DNA of 64,000 bases from Dromaius novaehollandiae (taxonomy: Eukaryota; Chordata; Aves; Casuariiformes; Dromaiidae), in assembly GCF_036370855.1 (NCBI RefSeq), contig NC_088117.1:4526001-4590000 (forward strand), written 5' to 3'. The notes under the pieces were generated by a model. That model was not told the origin of the DNA. It saw nothing but the letters and a program-made list of their open reading frames with translations, and did no database searches. Positions 55,140-64,000 of the stretch are shown here, one piece after another (the stretch's first letter is position 1; each line of letters opens with the position of its first letter). A program made the position numbers and the translations under genes.

Positions 55140-58100
55140 TGTGCTGACAAGATTGCTAACACCTGCATTGATCAAGAAGGCATTAATGTGTGCTAATTAA
55201 CTCCATTAACCTCACCTTGCTCTGCTCTAGCAGGTGTATTCATTGGAGGAAAAGACAAAAGGGGGGAGTGAGAGAGGTGAGTGTTGGGTTGGTGGCAGGT
55301 TTTTGTGTGTTAGGAGTGGTGTGCAGTAGGTGCTCTGGTGTGTAGTGGGATTAAGCTGTCCAGTTATACTGAAGGTAGCTGTGGGTCCCCACAGGTAGGG
55401 AAGTAAACTGGGCTGAAATGAATTGTTTGGGGAGGTGTAAGAGGAAGCTACCAGAATGAAAAGCACTTAAGTAATGCAGTAGTTTGGGCCAATGCTTATG
55501 TGATGTTTCCTGTTGCATGTAACTGAGTTGAGTTAGTGCTTTGCATCTTTAGCCAAAAGATTTCTTTGCTGCTTATGCACATAAGTAATCAATAGTAATG
55601 AGTAATGTGTGAGAGGAGGTAGTATTTTACTATCTAAGCCTATTGGTGTGATTTGAAATTCATTGTAAATCCCTACTGTGTGGGATGACTCTGCTATGGC
55701 AGATAGATAACAGCCTTCTGCCATGCTCCTCCCTAATCCCTGGAGCACTGCTCTCAAAGAACTGCAGGATGAGCTCCTAGGTCTCCCTGACTGTGTGGCT
55801 GTGATTGCATGTCCCAAAATGGGTAAGCAAAGAGGGGAAGGGAATGAGAAATACTTATCTTTGCTGAAGGCCTATGTGGGAAAACCTGCAAAGGGGAAAA
55901 GGCTGTCAAGCCAGCAATATCCTGGCTGACTTTTATTTTTGAGTTCTCCCTGATTAATGATACACAAGAATGGGAGAGGAAAGGCAGGATGAAAAGAAAC
56001 AGTACTTGCTCAGAGGTGTCTGATTAATAGCAGAGTCTGGAAGCTAGCTGAGACTGTAACTTAGTCCTGAGCTCTTTGGCTAAGGTGTGCACAGGATCCT
56101 GGTAGGGAGCTCTCAGCTCCCTGGATGGTGGCCTGATACTATGTAGTGAGCTAATCAGTCTCTGGCTTGTTAGTATTCATACTAATTCCTGAGGCTCCAA
56201 GGCTGATCTGGTAGTCAAGAAGACCCACAGGCTAGACACTGTATCCCAGTATCCATCATATGGGAGGAGGAGAGGGTGTAATTGTGGCTTCTGATGAGAT
56301 TTTTTTGATGTGGTACAGGGAGGTGAATGGAAAACATCAGGAAACATGGATGTTGACATATAACCCATGTTCTGAAGCTTCTGCCAAAAAGGAGAACCTG
56401 TTCCAGGCTAGACCATGATCTAATGTCTCCTGAGTTCCAGGTGAGTGGTACCATTTTAACCTTCAGGTTCAAACAGATAAGAGTGCTCTGACCAGTGGGT
56501 GAAGCATTTAAGGAATCTGCCAGAGGAAGCTGCAGGAGCAGATAATACCAGCATGTTCTGGAAGGGATTAGGCTGTTTATGGACCTGTTGTCTATGATCT
56601 TAATAGTAAGGGAATAGGCATGGATGTACCCTCTGAAACCATTGCTACAATGACTGTGGGTGCAATGGCGTAGGAGAGAAATGAAACAAATAATGCTCAG
56701 ATTTGTATACTTTTCCTAAACTGCATCTTCTGTCACTGTTGTTCAAGAACTGGCCTAGATGCACCCTTGGTCTGATGCTTCAGGATGTTTCTTATGTCTT
56801 TAAGGGTCTTCAGTCTGATTTATTGGGAGAATGCTCTGATGGGTTATTGGTGGGTAATGTCTTGTGTAAACCTGAACAGCTGTACCAGGAGACATGGGCA
56901 TGTCTAGAGTGCTTGCCAAGTGAAGGCATGGTGCACCCGTGTGCTCTCTAGGAGCATGGGTAGAGCACCCTGTGGTTCCTGTCTGGTCCTTTTGCATGTG
57001 CTTCCTTCCTATGGAAACCAAGGGATAGGGGCTGGCGGGGGTGTGAAATGACTTCTTCCTGAGTCTTACTCTGACATAGGTACTTCTAGCACTTGCCAGT
57101 TGTCTATAGACTTAGCAGCTGTCTTTGCTCCTGCAGTTTTGATGTAATGTATAAAGCTCCCACTCAAACTGATTTCTAGTGGCAAGACCATTGGAAGAAG
57201 GACTGGGGACTCTGAAGCATGGCAGTGCCTCTTAGAAAGGGACCCCTATGCCAGAAGCCTCAGCTTTGAGGACCCTGACTGTCTCACGACAATGTAGGGA
57301 GACAAAGCTCATCTTTGGGCTGAGATACCTTTTGCAAGGACTTCATTACAACTGGTATCTTACCACTTTGGCAAATAGAAGTTTTGTGAGATTTTTGGTG
57401 ATGAAGGGATGACCTTCAAACTCATTTATGGCTTGTCTTGGAGCAGAGCTATTTGCTCCTATGACTTCCAGGGAAGGTGGGGCAGCATTGTTCTAAGCAT
57501 GCATTTAGCCTTGTTGCTGGCTTGATAAGAAATGCTAAGGAGGCCAGAGGCCAGGGGATCTCTTCCCCTTTCTCCTTTAACTGTAGTCTGAGAATGCACT
57601 GGAGTCAATGTGCAAACATCCTGGGAAGCTCAGTGTAGCAGGAGGAGACAATTCTGAGTGGAGTGAAGCAGAGGGCACATGCCCTTGCTGTACTCTTAAT
57701 GCATTAAAGTGTACTTGGGTAGGTAACTGCCACTCCAAGAAGCCAAAACTTGAGGAAACCACTGAAGGTGGGGCCTTCACAGAAGTTGGGGCACTAAATA
57801 CTATACGATTCATTCAGCTCATGCTTCACTAAACACACCCCTCATCCTCACTGGTGTTCTTAATCTTCTACTGACTTCTAAGTTAAGTAAACATAAGCTT
57901 AAGTGAATGAACCTTGATTCGCTTCCACCACCAGATCTGATACTAGACAGGCTTGGATGTAAAAAATCAAAGTAAACTTTTTTCTTCAGCAGATACAGGG
58001 TGCCTAGTGTGGGAACAGAGGGGAGGGAGGGGACAGTTTGGGAATTGGGGGCTGCCTTTCCTGCTAAAGGGTTAGCACAGAAAGATAGAGCAGAGACTAC

Positions 58101-61100
58101 CCTGAGGAGCCACAGCTCCAAACATCTGGAGAAGTGCTTGTCCTCTGTAGCCAGCTCTCCTGTACTAGCTGTTACTCTATTATAGCCAAGGTCCATTTTA
58201 GCCAACCTAATCAAAGCACCTGCACCCCAGCCTCTAGGAAAGCTTAGTTCAACATGGGAAGCTCTCAAATAGCTTCTGAGTTCACTTGAAGGTGGGCATA
58301 AACTTTATGGATTTCATAAGTTTTGAGTTAGCTTTAGTATTTGAAGCTTTGGGTTCTGGTAATGTACATGCTTAATGGGAGGGTGGTCATGGGGCTTGAA
58401 GGTGGCCTGGAAGCTGAGATGCCATCCTTGCCCTGGGGTTAAAGAAAATGCAGGAAAATACTTGCCTGCAGTACAGGTGCAAGCAGTCTGTGCTGCCTGC
58501 AGGATATTGTCTGCATTGCTGTCACAGCTGACTCACTCCAGCCATGGTCATGGCACATAAGCCTCCCCTGGGATTTTCCAGAAAGTATAAAGCAGGTCCT
58601 GGTGTAGCATAATGCTTAGCCATATCACTTAGGAGATCCACCCTGTGATATAGTAAGACTTTCTGGGAAGAAATGACATGGAAAATTCCCTGTGGCAACT
58701 GCAGTACTCTTTCTTAGGTGTGCCCAACATAATTGCTCTAAAAATAGTGTGTTTTTTTCCTCAGCTACCTCTTGTGGAAAGTCCAAGAATAAATAAGTAA
58801 AAAGTAACAACACTAAAGATCTGTGTTCTCATTGCTACAATTACTATCTGAGAGTAGGACCCTATGGAAACAAGAAAGTACTCAGAGAAAACTTCTTGCC
58901 AAAAAATGATCTGTGGTTACACACTTGGCTTTGAATAGGTTCATAAATGCTTTCCTGAAATTGGGATTGTAACTGAGTAAGTATGAAACAGCTGAAACAA
59001 GGAATAGCAAATATGTTCAACAGAGCATGCCTGATGAGTAAGCACCAAAGTCTATTTTTTGACTGTAGAGGGGCAGTAACAATGTGATATGCGGGAGATC
59101 AGCCCTATGTTTATAGCCGAAGTGAGAATTATCTCTACTTACAGATAGAGGACAAGGTCCTCTTCAATCTTTGTCTCATCCCTTCTTTTAACCTCTTCCA
59201 TTAAAGGAGTAGAAGTGGATGATCTCTGAAGGTAAACTACTGAGAGGCTGCCATGAGTAAAGTGGTGGGAGCAGAGTCCTGGTGACTGTCTAGTTCCAGT
59301 GGACCTAGAGATTTGTGCACAGATGCTGGCAGTCTTATGTGCTGTGATATGTTTCCTACCTACTTGCTGGATAATTCAGTGGCAAAGAAGAATAGTCTCA
59401 CTGCAATAGCAGTAAGCTGTTTCATATCTCCATGTTCTTGTTCTGGAGATTCACCTGAATTTACATGCAGAGGTCCCACTTTATTTTCTTCAAACAGTTC
59501 TTTAGCAAGATGATTTCACTAGGGTATGTGCAGCACTTCCTGCTAACTGTCTCTCTGAAAGGATATCATTTTTCATCCTTTGCTCTTGGGAACCCATGAG
59601 AATAGGGACCTGCAGTAAGCAAATACTTATTCTGCATGATTTAAAAGATGGTCATGCTCTGGCAGCTGTTGGCTTGATTATATCTTTATAGGTCTCTTCC
59701 ACTTTGGTCTCTGCATGCATAAATATGCCTCTACATTGGGTCTGTAAAGGCTAGCTTGAATCTGTGGGTGATGTTTGTGCACCTCTGTAACAATCACCTG
59801 TATGGACCATCAGCAGGGAACAACGAAACTCTTGTTCTGTGGTATAAGACAGTATTCTCTTTATTTAACTACTGTGTTTATTCTCTTGGTGGGGGAGGAG
59901 AAAGACAGATGCTTTCATATTCCATTGATTATTGAAAGGAGAGAACTGCAAGGGCTGGTGCAGGAGCCAGCTTTGGGCTCTGATTGTAGGAAATGCTGAG
60001 CTGCCTTTTCTATAGGCCACAAATAGAGCAGCTTGTGCAAACAGTTCTTTCAGTTCAGAATGGAAGGCATTCAAGGTGTGATTCCTACTACTTAATCTTA
60101 GCTGTGTTGAAACATTTCCAAGCCCTCTGCAGTCAATATAGCAAGGGACATGTCTGCTAGGAGTGAGTCACCCCATCTCTTGCTGTTTGACTACAGAGGA
60201 AGCTAGACTAAACACCTGACTTGCAGATAGCTAAAATTAGAGTTGGCTTCTACCAGCAGGAACCCATGAACTAACTGCATTACTGTAGAGAATAGGATTT
60301 TTTCATTAGTGTTTTTACAGAAATGGTAATTTATGGAGTTGGTCAAATGACTCCTATTGCAAGCAGTAGGAATTTAGCTCATCTGCGCAGAGTCCCTCTT
60401 TTCTGAATCAAATGTAGTACTGCTCAAATGTTTTCAAATTCTAAATAAATCTCAAAACACAGTGAGGCTATTACTAAATCTTATTTCTAAGCAGAAAGCA
60501 ATTAAATGTGAATTCTTCATTCCAAAGCAAGGTACATTTTCTTTAGGATGCACAGACTTTTTCTTCTGCTAGTAAGAGATAGGTACTCTTAAAAATGAAG
60601 GTGAGATTCAGTCAGCTTTGACTAGGGGAAAGAAATGGGTAGTGAGACTATAATTTTTCTCCAATGGCATGATTGTATATCTGGGTAGAATTCAAAATTA
60701 TCTAGTGTAAGACATTAAAATAAAGGCTTGTGGGAATGTGTGAAACTTCTGACCTTGGATGAATAGGGATAAAATTCACTGTCCCTGAAATCTTAGAATT
60801 AGTAGTTTTCAGTATGTGTTGCTCATACACTGTTCCTTATGAGTAGTCATGCTTAGAGATATTAATTGCTTATATACAAAAAAGTACACACATGAAACCA
60901 TGTATGACATGGAAAATACAGGACACCAGTCACTTTGGCACAGATAAATGTCTGTCATTCCCAATTGTTAGTATAAGTACTTAGTGGATTTATTAGAATA
61001 ACAAAAGACTCTTAGGTCAAGATGAATCAAAATGGTTTTACTTTTTTTGCCTTGAGACAAAGCAGGTTTTTAAGAACTGTTTATAAACTTTATTGTCAGA

Positions 61101-63000
61101 AGGCATTAAAGCCATCTACTAAAAGAAACAGCTAATACAATAAATCTAAAGTTCACTCCTTTTTTACTTTTTTTACATAAAATTAAGATATTTATACATA
61201 GTGTCAATAAATATGCAGCAAACACTTTCAGTGGCCTTCCTGATGTTTTAACATAAAACTCTTCAATGAAAGCATAGCTTGATTTGTGCAAAAATAAGAG
61301 CATCTGGAAAACTAGTTTAGTTCATAATTCAGCAAAAAATCCAGATGTTCCAGACTTACAATGCATAATGAACTGAGATACAACTTTGTAGGCAATGCCT
61401 TTCCTGCTAATTTACAGGGCTTAGCAGTAATGTTTACAAGACAATGAATTTAAAACTGTCGCCATTGATGGACTTGGCTCCTACTTGCACTTTTTAAGAG
61501 ACTTGTACCTAGTTTTGCTGCCAGGTCTTCAAAAGAAACCAAGCAATGGAGTCATAACTTCCTTTGAAAATCTGACATGCTGAATGCTTTAGAAAAAGTC
61601 ACTCTCATTTGGCTGCCTGTTCAGTGGCTCAAATTCTTATAGCCTGCACCAGTCCCCTGCGTGTGCATCACTTCCAATTCATCTTAATTTGTGCTCCATT
61701 CTGCAAGTTGCTTAGGAGACTACTAAGAAGATGGAAAGTCTCTGTGCCCTGCAGGAGTGAACTCCATGCTCTGCTGTGAAAAGCAAACATTAAGTGTGAT
61801 ATTGGCCTTGTCCACAGCTCTTAGAAAAGGAGTCTTCCTGCAAGAACAGTCCTGCAGAACAACAGATCCAGCTGTGATTGAGCATCTTGGCCAACAGACA
61901 AGACCTAAGAAAACTAAACTGGTGTGGGGAGTCTCATGCTCTGTGGGGTGAATTCTGTAGAATACATATATATAAATATATGTATATCAGTACTAAGCAC
62001 TATGGATATTCTGCCCAGACAGGAGCTGGATAACTTTATCAAAGCTCTCAGAAAATGTGTGCAGTGCTGGTCAGTAACTGTTGAAGACAGGTGTCCTTCA
62101 CTGAATGCTACAATTATCTTTACTGGCATTTAGTTAGCAAAATATTGTGTATCTAATCTTAATCCATCTCTGTATAGCTCTGGAAGAGCAGCATCTCAAA
62201 TATCCCCACCTTCCCTAAAACATACAGCCTTTTGGAAATGTCCATCTTTCTCCACTCAATAGAGAGGCAGCCTCTAGAAATTTTTTAAGATAGACACAAC
62301 TTCTGTATGATGGGCAAAATGAAATACAATGCTTGTGTGGAGGGACTGTGTGTGTGTCAATGTATTTAGACCACAAAGAGGATGTTAACTCGGGTTTTAT
62401 TCCATATGGGTAAGGGAGAGAGTAATACAGCAATAAAACAAGGGGTTTCAGCTTGGCTTGAGCTAAAGCAGAGAATTAAGAAAATAATTTGCATTTGCTA
62501 TTCTTGAGGTAACTATTGGATTAACAAACCTTTTAGGTGCAGGTGTAATATAGAAGAAAGTGGTCTAATCCCTACACTCTGATTAGCTCCTGGCTGTTCT
62601 ACTGATGCAGCCACCCACAAGCTAGCAAAACATCTCAAGCATGTGAGAATGGATGAAAGCCAGGACAAATACATTTCCTCTGTTAGAGCTCCTAAGCAGG
62701 AAAAAAATCCCCTTCTTTCAGCCAGAGCATAGGGTTCTTAACCAGAAATCTCTTCTGGATCAATTTCAGAATTACACCCTTAGTTCAAAGCCAGCAAAAT
62801 GACAAAAATTGTGGAAACCTAAAATAATATGCCTACTGGGAGAATTTTTTGGTTTTGCTAGCGGAAAGAAAGTTTTTTTGCATTCTTGGAGCTAGAGGAC
62901 TTTCTGAGGCAAAGATAACATTACTTGGGATAAGAAATACAAATCTAATGGATGCTATTTTGTTGAAAGCCTAAGGAAAGGTCAATATTTCCTAATCTGG
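55140..63000. other. CpG-depleted block without recognisable genes
   Basis: Reading line by line I count only about 14 CpG in nearly 7.9 kb, against about seven in the 130 bp immediately to the left (55,000-55,130) and several within 100 bp to the right (from 63,180). No gene, transposon protein or LTR pair is recognisable, and frames are broken throughout. Within it, 55,255-55,345 is strikingly G/T-rich on the plus strand. A donor-like 'ttccag then gtgagtgg' at 56,441 follows an acceptor-like 'ggtacag' 123 bp earlier, but every frame between them has stops. A CR1-like word (ggatgatctctgaagg, near 59,216) is too short to call. The block may be an old, heavily methylated insertion or simply a low-CpG domain. 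Confidence 0.45.
55255..55345 (+). repeat. G/T-rich strand-asymmetric tract
   Basis: In the 60 bases from 55,261 there is one C against about 32 G on the plus strand, with the rest mainly T. Clusters of GG and GGG occur (gggggg, gttggg, ggtggcagg). It could form a G-quadruplex or an R-loop-prone tract. It is not a pure simple repeat. Confidence 0.6.
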
Positions 63001-64000
63001 TTGTGCCTGGTAGCCAGGAGCTAAGAAATTGGGAGCACAAGCTCCCAGTGGCCAGGGTGCTTTTCTGTAAGGCTGTGGATAGGGCAAACATGGCTTTTTG
63101 GCCAGGTGACAGTGTTCAAAGGTGGCTTGAATGGCCTGGTTTGCCTCTGCCTTGTGTGCCAAGTGAGATGTATCCATCCCGGCCTCGGCGGACTGGGAGT
63201 GCAACTAGGATGCAGTTTCTGATGAGCACTGCTTTCCCCCGAGAGTTTCTTTTTCAAAACAGACTAAGAAATAACAAAAAGTAAAAGAATAAAAATAAAA
63301 GAAACCAGCTGTTCTCCACACTGCAAAGGGGAGAGGACTGGGAGAGGAAAAAAAATTTCTCAGTCCTTGCTTTTTGTCGTTTGAAACAAGTCTCTATGGA
63401 AACCCCCAGGGCAAGGAAGAAAGTCTGAATCCGACTTCACTCTGGTGGGGCATCTGCTTTTGTTTCTAACTGCATGAAGAAAGGGTCATCTGCTCGTTAG
63501 CACAAAGCAAAATAGGTTTCTTAAATGTTAACATTGTCTGGCTGCATTAGATGATCGCTCTTATTGGGGTGATTTGGTTAGTGCTTTCAGAAGGGGACCA
63601 GCATCAGAGATACTTGCATTAACTTGCATTTTTATTATCATAAAACTTGGAAACAAGAAGCTAAGTCAGTTCTAATGGTAAAGATGCACATCAGTACAGA
63701 AGCACAAGACAACATACAATCACTTATATGAAAATACATAACAATAGCAAAATGCTATACTGGTGTCTAATACCCAGATCTGGGCAAAAATTCTTGACAT
63801 TGTTTGATTCTTCTAAAGAATGAATTTTCTCCTCATTTCTCATCTGAAATGATTGGCCACTCAGGAGATTAATAAAATGAAACACAGAATGGTCAGTTAT
63901 ACCATGCAGAGGTGAAAAATGAAATTTCTTGAATGCAGTTTAACTGTGTTGGTGAGAATACCATTGAAAATCACAAGAGAATCCCTTAATCTGGTCTGTG
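63000..64000. other. Non-coding DNA, normal CpG density resumes
   Basis: A short perfect inverted repeat (tgggagc ... gctccca, 63,030-63,047, 4-bp loop) lies at the left edge. CpG reappears around 63,180 (cccggcctcggcgg). The rest is AT-leaning with no recognisable gene; the window ends without an identifiable feature boundary. Confidence 0.5.

Noticed and set aside
57819-58268. 149-codon minus-strand frame within the CpG-poor block
   Set aside because: No domain, no splice or promoter signals, and no neighbouring exon candidate on the same strand.
59205-59240. CR1-like word ggatgatctctgaagg
   Set aside because: Only about 16 bases agree with a CR1 interior consensus and neither flank continues the match.
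1-64000. tRNA, rRNA, microRNA, CRISPR, phage or mobile genetic cassette features
   Set aside because: I looked for tRNA-like boxes, several well-known microRNA seed/stem words, regularly spaced direct repeats and integrase or transposase frames, and found nothing that held up by eye.

Overview
This 64 kb window reads as vertebrate nuclear DNA, most likely from a bird or a close sauropsid relative. The evidence is a mosaic of AT-rich and very GC-rich patches, overall CpG depletion broken by CpG-island-like peaks, short microsatellites and homopolymers, low transposon density, at least one MIR-type SINE, and several decayed copies of a motif built around 'tgatttacaccag' that I associate with bird, crocodile and turtle genomes. 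Nothing looks bacterial, viral or organellar. There are no operons, CRISPR arrays, IS elements or phage genes.

No complete protein-coding gene can be supported. The longest stop-free frames are about 150-167 codons. They are scattered, lie on both strands and show no domain I recognise, as expected from chance in non-coding DNA. The window is therefore best read as intergenic DNA and/or long introns. I report a few short stretches that look like isolated exons (acceptor-like tract, open frame or start codon, donor-like site), all at low confidence. The best are 52,292-52,410 (+; 5' UTR, start codon, signal-peptide-like segment, donor), 44,067-44,159 (+; open through 93 bp), 44,260-44,393 (-; strong splice signals but probably non-coding), 32,765-32,841 (+) and 21,585-21,673 (+).

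Layout: 1-600 is unremarkable; 600-1,290 is GC/CpG-rich; 1,290-10,790 is ordinary non-coding DNA with a possible MIR and small tandem repeats. At 10,800-11,340 lies the strongest CpG island, an orphan promoter candidate. Between 11.3 and 32 kb is mixed DNA with several AT-rich blocks (13.64-14.11, 18.98-19.33, 30.15-30.35, 31.02-31.33 kb) that look like possible conserved enhancers or old repeats. From 32.3 to 32.9 kb there is a moderately GC-rich patch with paired splice signals. From 33 to 55 kb the DNA is ordinary and holds the two best exon candidates and a clear MIR at 54.1 kb. From about 55.14 to 63.0 kb the sequence becomes extremely CpG-poor, with a locally extreme G/T-over-C/A bias, and normal CpG density returns near 63.18 kb.

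I found no evidence for a new multi-gene system. The items most worth checking are the signal-peptide-like exon, the orphan CpG island, the CpG-desert block and the clusters of homeodomain-type sites. All boundaries were read by eye; no alignment, repeat masking or conservation score was available.
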